This document shows, in pieces, positions 36,376 to 49,216 of a stretch of 64,000 bases of DNA. The DNA comes from Myxococcales bacterium. Its GTDB lineage: Bacteria; Myxococcota_A; Polyangia; Polyangiales; Polyangiaceae. Below the pieces are notes generated by a model. It had not been told where the DNA came from. It did no database searches and saw only the letters and a list, made by a program, of their open reading frames with translations. The stretch covers positions 1-64,000 of the forward strand of contig JACPVJ010000033.1 of the NCBI GenBank assembly GCA_016191785.1. The letters are read 5' to 3'. Position numbers and translations under genes: made by a program. How positions within the stretch are numbered: position 1 is the stretch's first letter; each line of letters starts with the position of its first letter.

Positions 36376-37083
36376 ATGACCTCCCCCGCCCTCCGCACGC
36401 TCTCGGTCGACATCGGCGGTACCGGCATCAAGATGCTGGTGCTCGACCCCGAGGGCCATCCCCTCACCGAGCGCGTGCGCGAGCTGACACCGAAGCCCGC
36501 GTCGCCTGCCGCCGTGCTCGAGGTGCTCGGCCGCATGTTCCAGAACCACCGCCCCTTCGATCGGGTCAGCGTCGGCTTTCCGGGCGTGGTGCGGAGCGGC
36601 GTGGTGAAGACCGCGCCCAACCTCGACACCCTGCTGTGGGCAGGCCAGGCCTTCGAGACCGAGATCGCCGAGCTCGCCGACTGCCCGGCGCGGGTGATCA
36701 ACGACGCGGATCTCCAGGGCTACGGCGTGGTGAAGGGCGAAGGGGTCGAGATGGTGCTCACCCTGGGCACGGGGCTCGGCGCCGCGCTCTTCACCCGCGG
36801 CCATCTGGTGCCGAACCTCGAGCTCGGGCACCACCCCTTCGAGAAAGACCTGACCTACGAGCAGCGGGTGGGCGAGGCCGAGCTCGATCGCGCCGGCAAG
36901 CAGCGCTGGAGCCGGCGCGTGGGCCGCATGCTCGACCAGCTCGCGCCGATCTTCAATTACGACGTGCTCTATCTGGGCGGCGGCAACGCGAAGAAGCTCC
37001 AGCTCGAGCTGCCCGAGAACGTGGTGCGCTTCGAGAACGTCCAGGGCCTGCGGGGCGGGATCCGGTTGTGGGACGATCGCTGA
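36376..37083 (+). CDS. ppgK: Polyphosphate glucokinase (ROK family)
   Basis: This 235-residue kinase starts at ATG 36376. It has the PPGK-type phosphate loop SVDIGGTGIKMLVLD, the VSVGFPGVV segment, VINDADLQGYGV with the catalytic Asp, and the second nucleotide loop LTLGTGLGAALF followed by ELGHHPF. It phosphorylates glucose with polyphosphate and/or ATP. It is slightly shorter than typical PPGKs. The next gene starts 16 nt before its stop. Confidence 0.9.
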   Translation: MTSPALRTLSVDIGGTGIKMLVLDPEGHPLTERVRELTPKPASPAAVLEVLGRMFQNHRPFDRVSVGFPGVVRSGVVKTAPNLDTLLWAGQAFETEIAELADCPARVINDADLQGYGVVKGEGVEMVLTLGTGLGAALFTRGHLVPNLELGHHPFEKDLTYEQRVGEAELDRAGKQRWSRRVGRMLDQLAPIFNYDVLYLGGGNAKKLQLELPENVVRFENVQGLRGGIRLWDDR

Positions 37084-38204
37084 TCGCCCTCACGATCGTG
37101 CTCGTGCTCGGGTGCGAACGGCGGCGCGCGCCGCCGACCCCCGCGCCCTCCGCCACCGCGACCGCGAGCTCCACGCCCCTCGCGCCGCTGCCCGAGAGAG
37201 CCGTGAGCGGCGAGGTCGCTTTCGAGCTGCTCGCGGTGGAAGACGGCGCGGTGCTCGCCTGGGGTGCCGCAGACGGCGGGCTCGGCGTCGCACTGCTCGA
37301 CGGCTCGGGAGCGGCGCGCGGCGAGCCGCTCGCGGTGGCCCAGGCGCCCCGCGATCCGGTGATCGAGGTCGCGGGCGCGAGCCTCGAAGACCGCATCGGC
37401 CTGGCCTGGGTCACGCGCAGCAAGACCGGCGCTGCGAGCTTCGGCGCGCTGGGTGACGCCGCGACCCGAGCCATGAGTCAGGCGTTCCCGCTGGCCGAGA
37501 CCACCCTCGGCGACGCCACGCGCCGCGGTCACGTGGACTTCGCGGTCAGCGACAAGAACCAGATGGTGGCGCTGACCCGCGAGCTTGACGAGACCTGCGA
37601 CGGCGACAAGCGCTGCGCCGCCTTCCGCTTTCGCGAGCTGCTCTCGACGGGGCCCGAGCTCCGCGGGCTGCCCGCCACCGTGCCCGCTCCGTGTCCGTCG
37701 CCCCTGGCCGGCTTCGAGCTCGTGGGCGAGCGTTGGCACTATGCCTTCTGCTCCCGCACCAGCGACACGCCCCAGGTGACGGCCTTCATGCGCCAGCAGG
37801 CGCCGTTCTGGGTCGGCCTCTCGAGGCCCGGTCCCGGGTGCGAGCCCCTCGGCGCGCTGCCGGTCGGCACCGAGGCGCTCTACGTGCACGAGTGCGCGGG
37901 CGGCCGGCGCGGCCTGCGCATTGGTGGCCTCGGCGATCCCGAACACGAGGTGGATCTCACCCGCCCCAAGCTCGAGTGCGTGCTCGGTCGTCCACGCCTC
38001 ACCGCCCCCGGCTCGCCGCCGCTCGCCATCGACTTCGCACGACCGCTGAGCAGCCTGGCCCCGTTGCTGCCGATGCAATTCGGCGGTCCCGGTGCGCGCG
38101 CGGTGTGGACCGGGACGTCCCTCTTGGTCGCGACCTGGGTGAACAAACACGTCACGCTCCGGCGCTTCGAGTGCCGAGGCGCAGAGCTCACCCGCACCGG
38201 CTGA
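37068..38204 (+). CDS. Lipoprotein of unknown function, possible beta-propeller
   Basis: This 378-residue protein starts at GTG 37068, inside the end of ppgK. The lipobox is IVLVLGC, followed by a Pro/Ala/Thr-rich linker. The mature part is made of short beta-strand blocks with alternating Gly-rich turns (AVLAWGAADGGLGVALLDGS; DRIGLAWVTRSKTGAASFGA; HVDFAVSDKNQMVALTREL), suggesting a beta-propeller. Several Cys pairs (CDGDKRC; CPSP; FCSRT; CEPLG) could form disulfides. No family is recognised. Confidence 0.78.
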   Translation: MGRSLIALTIVLVLGCERRRAPPTPAPSATATASSTPLAPLPERAVSGEVAFELLAVEDGAVLAWGAADGGLGVALLDGSGAARGEPLAVAQAPRDPVIEVAGASLEDRIGLAWVTRSKTGAASFGALGDAATRAMSQAFPLAETTLGDATRRGHVDFAVSDKNQMVALTRELDETCDGDKRCAAFRFRELLSTGPELRGLPATVPAPCPSPLAGFELVGERWHYAFCSRTSDTPQVTAFMRQQAPFWVGLSRPGPGCEPLGALPVGTEALYVHECAGGRRGLRIGGLGDPEHEVDLTRPKLECVLGRPRLTAPGSPPLAIDFARPLSSLAPLLPMQFGGPGARAVWTGTSLLVATWVNKHVTLRRFECRGAELTRTG

Positions 38205-38246
38205 TCGGCGGGCGCAGCTGCGCTCAGCGCGGCCTGGCCCAGTCGT

Positions 38247-38254
38247 GGTAGCGT
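38247..38254 (+). promoter_or_regulatory. -10-like box before acyl-AMP ligase gene
   Basis: GGTAGCGT with a TAGCGT core lies 32 nt before ATG 38287, so this gene would have a short leader. Confidence 0.35.
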
Positions 38255-38286
38255 GCGCCGCCCAAAACCCGAGCCGCGAGCAAACC

Positions 38287-40092
<1,806 letters not shown>

Positions 40093-40107
40093 ACGCGGTC
40101 TCCCGCC

Positions 40108-42543
<2,436 letters not shown>

Positions 42544-42631
42544 GGGGTACCTTTCGACCCGGGACGGGGGGTCGCCCGACTTTTGTGACGATCGGGCACG
42601 CGGGTCAAGCTAAGCACGGGCCCCGAACGCG

Positions 42632-42639
42632 TCTATGCT
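42632..42639 (+). promoter_or_regulatory. -10-like box before fmt
   Basis: TCTATGCT with a TATGCT core lies 20 nt before ATG 42660. Confidence 0.35.
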
Positions 42640-42659
42640 CGACGCGGAACTTCAAAGGC

Positions 42660-43604
42660 ATGTCCTCGGCGTCCCGCATTCGCACGGTTTTCTTCGGCAC
42701 CCCCGCGATCGCGGTCCCGGCCCTGGAGGCGCTTCACGAAACCACCCAGCTTCTGGCGGTAGTGTGCCAGCCCGACCGCCCCGCCGGGCGAGGCCTCGCG
42801 CTCAGCGAGCCGGCGGTCAAGGCCGCGGCGAATCGCCTGGGCCTCCCGGTGTACCAGCCCCAGAAGGTCAGGACCGGCGAGCTCGAGACCTGGCTCCGCG
42901 AGCAGGCCGCAGACGTCGCGGTGGTGATGGCCTACGGCCGAATCCTGCCCGAGGGCGTGCTCTCGGCCCCACGGCTCGGGTGTCTGAACCTCCACGCCTC
43001 GCTCTTGCCGAAGCTCCGCGGCGCCGCCCCGATCAACTGGGCCATCGTTCGGGGCGAGGCCGAGACCGGGATCAGCCTGATGCAAATGGATGCGGGGCTC
43101 GACACCGGGCCAGTCTTTGCGCTTCGCAAGCTGGCCATCGGCCCGGAAGAGACGGCGGGAGAGCTAGCAGAACGACTGGCGGTGCTCGCGGCCGAGGTCG
43201 TGCGCGAAGATCTGCCCCGGGTCGCCCGGGGCGAGCTGACGGCGGCACCCCAGGACGCGAGCCAGGCGTCCCACGCACCGCTGATCGAGAAGGCCGATAC
43301 TCGGATCGAGTGGGCCCGCTCTGCCCGGGAAATCGTCGATCTGGTGCGCGGGATGGCACCCCGGCCCGCGGCCCACACCGAAGTGCGGGGCAAGCACCTC
43401 AAGCTGACCCGCACCCGAGTCTCGAGCCAGCACGCCGGGGGCGCGCCGGGCACCGTGGACCTGGGCATTGGGCGAGAGATCTTGGTCGCCACTGGCGCGG
43501 GCACGGTCGAGATCCTGCGCGCCCAGCTCGAGGGCAAGAAGGAGCTCGCGGCGGCGGATCTGCTCAACGGCAGGGCCCTCGGGCCAGGCGACGTGGTCGG
43601 CTGA
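42660..43604 (+). CDS. fmt: Methionyl-tRNA formyltransferase
   Basis: This 314-residue enzyme formylates initiator Met-tRNA using 10-formyl-THF. I start at ATG 42660 (MSSASRIRTVFFGTP), where the conserved VFFGTP begins; the frame is open a little upstream. The catalytic N-terminal domain has VMAYGRILPEGVLSAPRLG, the HASLLPKLRGAAPINWAI motif with catalytic Asn/His, and TGISLMQMDAGLDTGP. The C-terminal tRNA-binding domain starts near 205. def, its usual neighbour, is absent. Confidence 0.96.
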   Translation: MSSASRIRTVFFGTPAIAVPALEALHETTQLLAVVCQPDRPAGRGLALSEPAVKAAANRLGLPVYQPQKVRTGELETWLREQAADVAVVMAYGRILPEGVLSAPRLGCLNLHASLLPKLRGAAPINWAIVRGEAETGISLMQMDAGLDTGPVFALRKLAIGPEETAGELAERLAVLAAEVVREDLPRVARGELTAAPQDASQASHAPLIEKADTRIEWARSAREIVDLVRGMAPRPAAHTEVRGKHLKLTRTRVSSQHAGGAPGTVDLGIGREILVATGAGTVEILRAQLEGKKELAAADLLNGRALGPGDVVG

Positions 43605-43608
43605 ATGC

Positions 43609-43614
43609 TAGGCT
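43609..43614 (+). promoter_or_regulatory. -10-like box six nt before the HERVH gene
   Basis: TAGGCT (43609-43614) lies in the 16-nt gap after fmt, only 6 nt before GTG 43621. It could start a leaderless message for the three-gene chaperone operon independently of fmt. Confidence 0.5.
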
Positions 43615-43620
43615 ATTTGG

Positions 43621-44199
43621 GTGTCGATTTCGGAGCGCCTGATCCAGGACATTGTCCTGGAGTTTCCGAACTTTCGGATCGTGGACAAGTGCCACGACGG
43701 GCTCAGCCGGGCGATCGATCGGGCCCTCAAAATCGTGACATTTGGGGGCCAAGACGGCTACCTGACCGTGTACCACACGGTCATCGGAGACACCCTGTAC
43801 GTCCCTGCCTCATGGAGTGGCGCTTCGGACGTCGAACGCGCCATCGTGCTCAGACACGAGCGCGTGCACTTGCGGCAGCGGCGGCGCTACGGCCTGGGGC
43901 TCATGGCCTTCCTCTATTTGATCCCGTTTTTTCCGGTCGGACTGGCCTACGGCCGCGCCCGGATCGAGTGGGAGGCTTACGCCGAGACCCTCCTCGCCAC
44001 CGCCGAGCTCTGCGGGCTCGCCGCCGCGCGCTCGCCCGAGCTGCGCGCTCGAATCGTCCGGCGGTTCACCGGACCGGACTACGGCTGGATGTGGCCCTTC
44101 GGCCGCCAGGTGATGCGCTGGTACGATGAAGCGCTCGATCGCATCGCGAACGAGCTCGAGGCCTCACGGGCGGCCCCGCACGGAGAACACGCAGCATGA
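43621..44199 (+). CDS. Small HExxH membrane protein, putative metallopeptidase
   Basis: This 192-residue protein starts at GTG 43621. Residues ~78-86 read RHERVHLRQ, an HExxH zinc motif (HERVH). A membrane segment follows ([18 protein letters not shown]) and a possible third ligand lies in [10 protein letters not shown]. The layout resembles minimal zinc metallopeptidases where the motif sits just before a membrane helix. A strand with [10 protein letters not shown] precedes it. The rest of the C-terminus is helical. Its stop overlaps the Hsp70 start by ATGA, so it is translationally coupled to a chaperone. Peptidase activity is inferred from the motif only. Confidence 0.75.
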   Translation: MSISERLIQDIVLEFPNFRIVDKCHDGLSRAIDRALKIVTFGGQDGYLTVYHTVIGDTLYVPASWSGASDVERAIVLRHERVHLRQRRRYGLGLMAFLYLIPFFPVGLAYGRARIEWEAYAETLLATAELCGLAAARSPELRARIVRRFTGPDYGWMWPFGRQVMRWYDEALDRIANELEASRAAPHGEHAA

Positions 44200-47045
44200 C
44201 GGTAGTGGGAATCGATCTGGGCACGACCAACACAGTCGTGGGCGTCGTCAAAGACGGGCACGCCTCGGCCCTGGCCGACGAGCATGGCAGCCGCCTGATC
44301 CCCTCGGTGGTCTCGTTCCACCCGAGCGGCAACGTGCTGGTCGGAAAAGGCGCCAAGGACCGGCGGCTGGTCGACGCGGCGAACACCGTCTACTCCATCA
44401 AGCGGCTGATCGGCCGCAGCTGGGACAGCGAAGAGGTCAAGAAGGCCCGCGAGCGCTTCCCCTTCGAGATGCGCGAGGGGCCCGGCCAGGCCGCGCTGGT
44501 GGTCGCGCGCGGCCAGACCTACACCCTGCCCGAGATCAGCGCGTTCGTGCTCCGCCGCGCCAAGGCGGTGGCCGAGGCCGCGCTCGGTGAGTCGGTCGAG
44601 AAGGCGGTGATCACGGTCCCCGCCAACTTCAACGATCTGCAGCGGGCCGCGACCAAGGTGGCCGGCCGCGTCGCGGGGCTCGAGGTGATGCGCATCTTGA
44701 ACGAGCCGACGGCCGCCGCGCTGGCCTACGGCTACGGCAAGACCACCAACGAGCGCATCGCCGTGTACGACTTCGGCGGCGGCACCTTCGACGTGACGCT
44801 GCTCGACTTGAGCGAGAACGTGTTCGAGGTGCTGGCCACCGCAGGCAACACCTTCCTGGGCGGAGACGACATCGACCTGGCCATCGCCGAGCGCATGGCG
44901 AACATGTTCTTGCAGCAGCACAAGACCGACCCGCGCCAAGACGGCCAGGCCTACGAGCGGCTCCGCGCGGCAGCCGAAGAAGTGAAGATCCGGCTCTCAC
45001 GCGAGCCCGAGGTCACTCTGCGCCTGCCCGAGGTCGCCCACGGCACCGGCGGCAAGCCGCTCGACCTCGAGTTCCGGATGACCCGCGCCGAGTTCGAGGC
45101 CCTGGTCGGCCCGATCGTCGAACGCACCTTCGACGTGTGTCGCGAGGCGATGAACATCGCCCGCTTGGGCGCGGGCGACTTCGACCAGGTGCTGCTGGTC
45201 GGCGGCTCGACCCGGATTCCGCTGGTGCGACAGCACGTCGAGGCGTTCTTCAAGCGGCCGGTGCTCGGACACATCAGCCCCGACGAGGTCGTGGCGATCG
45301 GCGCCGCGATCCAAGCCGCGGCCCTCACCGGCGGCGCCGAGCGTCGGCGCGAGCTCCCGGCGGCGCCCGCCCCCGCGTCCCGCGGGCCCATCGCGCGCAA
45401 GGGTCAGACCTGGCCTCCTGGCATGCAGCGCCCGCCGACCAGCGCCGAGCCCGGCACCGAGCCCTACGGGCGCACGCGGAGCCCGACCAGCCCCGGCGTG
45501 CAGGCCGACTCGGGCGCGCGCCAGCTCCCGATCGGCGCCGCGCAGCGCGTGGTCGTCCCGGGCGATCCGCGCCAGCGAGTCGAGACCGGCCGAGGCGTCG
45601 CGCCTCCCCCGGGTTCGGCAGCGCCGGGCACGGCGCCACCGGGCACGGTCGCGGGACTCGGCGCTCGCGGCCGCGTGCCGACCGGGTCGGGCCTCGGTCC
45701 CGATGCCGAGAAGGCCCGGCGCATGACGGCGCCAGGCGGGTTCGATGACGTCCCGAGCGAGATCGTGGTGCCCGAGCGCGCGCCCATTCAGCTTCCGGGC
45801 CTCGAGGACCCGACGGCCGAAGCAGGGCACATCGCGAGCTTCCTCGCGCGGTACGCCAGCACGCCTCAGAAGCCGCGCACCACGCAACCTCAGGGGCCAG
45901 CGCCGAAGCCGAAAGACGAGAGCGTCGCTCACCGGCTGAGCGACGACGAGATCCAGTACGACGATCCGAGCGCGGTGCAGAGCCCGAACACCGCCGATCT
46001 CCGCCGCATGGCGGGTCCGATGAGCACCGACGAGGTCACCGAGGTCCACAAGCGCCGCTCGCGGGTCTCGATCGACGAGCGGGCGCTGCCGCTGCCGAGC
46101 ATTCCCGACGACGAAGACATGACGATGGACACGGCGACCTCGCCGCAGGCGCAGGCGCCTCTCGGGCTCGGGGGCACGATGCAGATGCCTGCGCAGCCGC
46201 CGCCTCCGCCACTGCGGGGTGCGCCGGGCTCGTTGGCAACGCCGACCTCGCCAATCCCGGGCCTGCCCGGCGCGCCACCCGGACCCTTCGGCCAGGCCAG
46301 CACGCTGGTCTCACAGCCCCACGCGCCGCCGCCGCTCCAGACCGCTCCGATGAACGAGATCCCGTCGCCCTACCCGGCGCCGGGCCCGGGCCCGGGCATG
46401 CCGCCGCCCTTCAGCCCGAACGCACCCTTCGGCGGGCCCCTGGGGCAACAACCGTTCGGAGCGCCGCCGCCGTTCGGCGCGCAGCCGGCCGCGCCTCAAG
46501 CGCCCCCGGCGGCCGCCAACCCGCGCCAGACCGCGCCGCCCGCCTGGGCTCCCCCGCTGGGCGTGGCCGCGGCCATGCCCGCCCTCGCGGGCCCGTCGAT
46601 TCAGCAAATGCCAGGCGGGGCCGGCACGCCGCTCTTGGTCGACGTGACCCCGCTCACGCTCACCGTGGAGACCGTTCAGGGCTTCTGCGATCCGGTGATC
46701 GGCCGCAACTCGCCGGTGCCCTGCGAGCGCAGCCGCACCTTCGTCACGGCCACCGACAACCAGACCACGGTGCGCGTGCGCGTGGCCCAGGGTGAGTCCA
46801 AACAGTTCCGCGAGAACACCCTGCTCGGCGAGGTCGAGCTCTCGGGCCTGCGACCCGCGCCGCGCGGACAGGTGAAGATCGACGTGGTCTTCGGCCTGGA
46901 CACCGACGGCATCCTCAACGTGCGCGCGGTGGACGTCGCCACGGGTCACGAGGCCCGGGTCACGGTCCGCCTGGTCGCGGTGCCGGACATGGGCAACGTG
47001 GCCGAGATGGCCGCACGTCAAGCGGCGATGCCGATGATGTCATGA
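44196..47045 (+). CDS. Hsp70/DnaK-like protein with long disordered insert
   Basis: This 949-residue protein starts at ATG 44196. Residues 1-~390 form a complete Hsp70 ATPase domain ([55 protein letters not shown]). Residues ~390-805 are Pro/Ala/Gly/Gln-rich and disordered, with short acidic patches ([20 protein letters not shown]). Residues ~808-940 are a substrate-binding beta-domain ([46 protein letters not shown]). The helical lid is missing. Myxobacteria have extra Hsp70 proteins (SglK and StkA in M. xanthus, linked to motility and exopolysaccharide), but the giant linker between ATPase and SBD is unusual. The J-protein gene overlaps its end (ATGA). Confidence 0.93.
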   Translation: MTVVGIDLGTTNTVVGVVKDGHASALADEHGSRLIPSVVSFHPSGNVLVGKGAKDRRLVDAANTVYSIKRLIGRSWDSEEVKKARERFPFEMREGPGQAALVVARGQTYTLPEISAFVLRRAKAVAEAALGESVEKAVITVPANFNDLQRAATKVAGRVAGLEVMRILNEPTAAALAYGYGKTTNERIAVYDFGGGTFDVTLLDLSENVFEVLATAGNTFLGGDDIDLAIAERMANMFLQQHKTDPRQDGQAYERLRAAAEEVKIRLSREPEVTLRLPEVAHGTGGKPLDLEFRMTRAEFEALVGPIVERTFDVCREAMNIARLGAGDFDQVLLVGGSTRIPLVRQHVEAFFKRPVLGHISPDEVVAIGAAIQAAALTGGAERRRELPAAPAPASRGPIARKGQTWPPGMQRPPTSAEPGTEPYGRTRSPTSPGVQADSGARQLPIGAAQRVVVPGDPRQRVETGRGVAPPPGSAAPGTAPPGTVAGLGARGRVPTGSGLGPDAEKARRMTAPGGFDDVPSEIVVPERAPIQLPGLEDPTAEAGHIASFLARYASTPQKPRTTQPQGPAPKPKDESVAHRLSDDEIQYDDPSAVQSPNTADLRRMAGPMSTDEVTEVHKRRSRVSIDERALPLPSIPDDEDMTMDTATSPQAQAPLGLGGTMQMPAQPPPPPLRGAPGSLATPTSPIPGLPGAPPGPFGQASTLVSQPHAPPPLQTAPMNEIPSPYPAPGPGPGMPPPFSPNAPFGGPLGQQPFGAPPPFGAQPAAPQAPPAAANPRQTAPPAWAPPLGVAAAMPALAGPSIQQMPGGAGTPLLVDVTPLTLTVETVQGFCDPVIGRNSPVPCERSRTFVTATDNQTTVRVRVAQGESKQFRENTLLGEVELSGLRPAPRGQVKIDVVFGLDTDGILNVRAVDVATGHEARVTVRLVAVPDMGNVAEMAARQAAMPMMS

Positions 47046-47590
47046 CCGATCGCGCGACCCTCGAGCGCCTGTCGGAGTGGCACGACGTCCTGGACGACTC
47101 GAGCTACTACGAGATCCTGGGCGTGCTCGAGATCTGCGACGACGAAGCGCTCCGCGAGGCATTCCGCGGCTTCGCGCTCGCGTTCCACCCCGACCTGTTC
47201 CGGGGCGCCCCCGAGCCGGTGCTGGCGGTCGTTCGGCGCGTCTTCCAGCGCGGCACCGAGGCGTACCGCGTGCTCGCCAACCGCGAGCTGCGGATCCGCT
47301 ACGACATGGGGCTTCAGCGGGGCAAGCGCCGCCTGGAAGAGGCCCTCGCCCCGAAGTCCGAAGCCCCGGCGCCGGTCAGCCTCCGCAGCAAGGGGCTCGA
47401 CGAGCTGGCCCGCTCCGGCGGCGCGAAGCTGGCCGCCCAGAAGGCCGCCAAGCTGATCGAGAAGGGGGACCTCGAGAGCGCCAAGAAAGAGCTCGAGAAG
47501 GCCCTGGCGTTCGACGGCAACGCGAACCCGAAGCTGGCCGAGCAAATCGAGGCCATCACGCTGGTGCTCTACGCCGGCGGCGCAGGCTGA
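47042..47590 (+). CDS. J-domain co-chaperone
   Basis: This 182-residue protein overlaps the Hsp70 gene by ATGA. The J-domain (~20-85) is recognised by [20 protein letters not shown] followed by the HPD motif in LAFHPDLF and [16 protein letters not shown]. It lacks the Gly/Phe and zinc-finger regions of DnaJ. The C-terminal ~60 residues ([20 protein letters not shown]) look like one TPR pair. It should stimulate the ATPase of its Hsp70 neighbour and perhaps bring in clients through the TPR. The HPD is intact, so it should be functional. Confidence 0.92.
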   Translation: MTDRATLERLSEWHDVLDDSSYYEILGVLEICDDEALREAFRGFALAFHPDLFRGAPEPVLAVVRRVFQRGTEAYRVLANRELRIRYDMGLQRGKRRLEEALAPKSEAPAPVSLRSKGLDELARSGGAKLAAQKAAKLIEKGDLESAKKELEKALAFDGNANPKLAEQIEAITLVLYAGGAG

Positions 47591-47637
47591 GCTTGCGCTT
47601 GCGGTTTGCGGCCTGACGCACGATCCTTCCGGCCCGG

Positions 47638-48270
47638 ATGATCACGCTCTTCGGCGAAAGCATGTGGGACAGCCCCTGGGTGCTGACGGTGTTCGTCGCG
47701 CTCAAGGAGAAGGCACTGGATTTCGAGATCCGCTCGCTCGATCTCACTCTCGGCGAGCAGTCCGCTCCGGAGTACCGCGACGCCTCGCTGACCGGGCGGG
47801 TTCCGGCCATCGAGCACGACGGCTTCGTGCTGTCCGAGTCCATGGCCATCGTCGAGTACCTGGAAGAGACCTTCAGCCCGCCCGAGTACCCGCCCCTCTT
47901 CCCGGCCTCGCTTCGCGATCGCGGGCGAGCGCGGCAGCTGATGGCGTGGCTGCGCACCGACCTCGGGGCGCTGCGCGAGGCACGCCCGACCACGTCGATC
48001 TTCTTCTCGCCGGTCACCACCCCGCTCTCGCAAAAGGCCATGGCCGCGCGCAACAAGCTGGTCGACGTCGCCGAGCGCGTGCTCCCCGAGAGCGGCGGCT
48101 CGCTCTTCGACTACGTGACCATCGCCGACATCGACCTCACGCTGGCGCTGCAGCGGTTGATCGCGAGCGGCGACCCGGTGCCAGCCCGCTTGGCCGAGTA
48201 CGCCGCCGAGATCTGGCGCCGGCCGAGCGTGCAGGCGTTCGTGGCCCAAGACCGGCCGAAGATGCACTGA
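47638..48270 (+). CDS. Glutathione S-transferase (YfcF-like)
   Basis: This 210-residue GST starts at ATG 47638. The thioredoxin-like N-terminal domain has SMWDSPWVLTVFVALKEKAL, a cis-Pro in GRVPAIEHDG and the SES motif (LSESMAIVEYLEETF); the all-helical C-terminal domain follows. It most resembles YfcF-type bacterial GSTs, which act in oxidative-stress defence. It lies 47 nt after the J-domain gene, so weak co-expression with the chaperone operon is possible. It converges on the short aldehyde dehydrogenase gene with a 7-nt gap. Confidence 0.9.
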   Translation: MITLFGESMWDSPWVLTVFVALKEKALDFEIRSLDLTLGEQSAPEYRDASLTGRVPAIEHDGFVLSESMAIVEYLEETFSPPEYPPLFPASLRDRGRARQLMAWLRTDLGALREARPTTSIFFSPVTTPLSQKAMAARNKLVDVAERVLPESGGSLFDYVTIADIDLTLALQRLIASGDPVPARLAEYAAEIWRRPSVQAFVAQDRPKMH

Positions 48271-48271
48271 C

Positions 48272-48287
48272 GGGCGCTCACGCGCCC
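48272..48287. terminator. Perfect hairpin between convergent GST and ALDH genes
   Basis: GGGCGC (48272-48277) and GCGCCC (48282-48287) pair perfectly around a 4-nt loop TCAC, which holds the minus-strand stop. There is no U-tract. It is a likely bidirectional transcription end. Confidence 0.5.
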
Positions 48288-49210
48288 ATCGGGTGCCACA
48301 CCGTCTTGGTCTCGAGGAAGCGCTCGATGTTGCCCGGCGACCCGCCGCGGGTCTCGTCGTACCAGGCCTCGAGCTCGAGGCTGCGGCGCGTGACCCGCTT
48401 GACGTTGTCGGCCGCGGCGACCTCGAGCTTCACGGCGTCGTCACCGGTCAGGTCCCACAGATCGAGCGCGCGCACGCCCATGTGCTTGGCCAGGTGCGGC
48501 AAGACCTCGGCGCGCTTGCCGGTGAGCAGGTTGACCACGCCGCCGGGCAGGTCGCTGGTGGCCAGGCACTCGGCCAAGATCAGCGGCGTGATGGGATCGA
48601 CCTCGCTGACCACCACCACGGCGACGTTCCCCGAGACGATCACCGGGCAGATGCTGCCGACCAAGCCGAGCAGCGCCGGGCGGTCTGGCGCCGCGATCAC
48701 CACCACCCCCATCGGATCGGTGACGCTGAAGCCGAAGTGAGGGCCGGCCACCGGGTTGCTGCTGGCGAAGAGCGACTGGTACTTGTCGCTCCACCCGGCG
48801 AAGCTGATGGCGCGGTCGATGGCCGCGTCGACCTCGCGCTCGGGCTGGCTTTCGCCGGCCCGCTCGAGGCTCAGGGCGAGCTCGGCGCGTCGCCCCTCCA
48901 TCACTTCGCCCAGCCGATACAGGATCTGGCCGCGGTTGTAGGCGGTCTTGCCCGCCCAACCCTTCTGGGCGGCCTGCGCGGCGGTGACCGCGTCGCGGCC
49001 GTCCTTCCGCGACGCCCACGGGTAGTTGTCCACGCCGTCCGCAGTCACCAGGTAGCGGCCGCTCTCGCTGCGCACGAAGGCCCCGCCGACGTACATCTTC
49101 CAGGTCTTCTTCACCGCCAAGCGCGCCAGCGGGTCGGCGGGCTCGGATCCGGGTTCGAGATCTGCTCCGGGGCGGCGCCGCTCGGCGCCGGTCTTTCGTC
49201 GTTCGCTCAT
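48278..49210 (-). CDS. Aldehyde dehydrogenase homologue lacking the catalytic part
   Basis: This 310-residue protein starts at ATG 49210. It aligns with the N-terminal coenzyme-binding half of aldehyde dehydrogenases (KMYVGGAFVRSESGRYL; DPMGVVVIAAPDRPALLGLV; DLPGGVVNLLTG) but has neither the catalytic Cys loop nor the Glu motif, and is ~190 residues shorter than a full ALDH. The full-length ALDH gene is 6 nt upstream. Similar paired full/short ALDH genes beside deoC occur in other bacteria, so it is probably a natural partner and not a broken gene. It might form a regulatory or structural subunit. Confidence 0.85.
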   Translation of the reverse strand: MSERRKTGAERRRPGADLEPGSEPADPLARLAVKKTWKMYVGGAFVRSESGRYLVTADGVDNYPWASRKDGRDAVTAAQAAQKGWAGKTAYNRGQILYRLGEVMEGRRAELALSLERAGESQPEREVDAAIDRAISFAGWSDKYQSLFASSNPVAGPHFGFSVTDPMGVVVIAAPDRPALLGLVGSICPVIVSGNVAVVVVSEVDPITPLILAECLATSDLPGGVVNLLTGKRAEVLPHLAKHMGVRALDLWDLTGDDAVKLEVAAADNVKRVTRRSLELEAWYDETRGGSPGNIERFLETKTVWHPMGA

Positions 49211-49216
49211 GATGCC

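Noticed and set aside
42544..42659. Heat-shock (sigma32) promoter for lon
   Set aside because: A CTTGACC box is present on the minus strand, but no CCCCAT-type box lies at the required 13-17 bp spacing.
48278..49210. Broken aldehyde dehydrogenase pseudogene
   Set aside because: The frame is clean, starts and stops normally, and similar half-length ALDHs accompany deoC elsewhere, so it is treated as a real gene.
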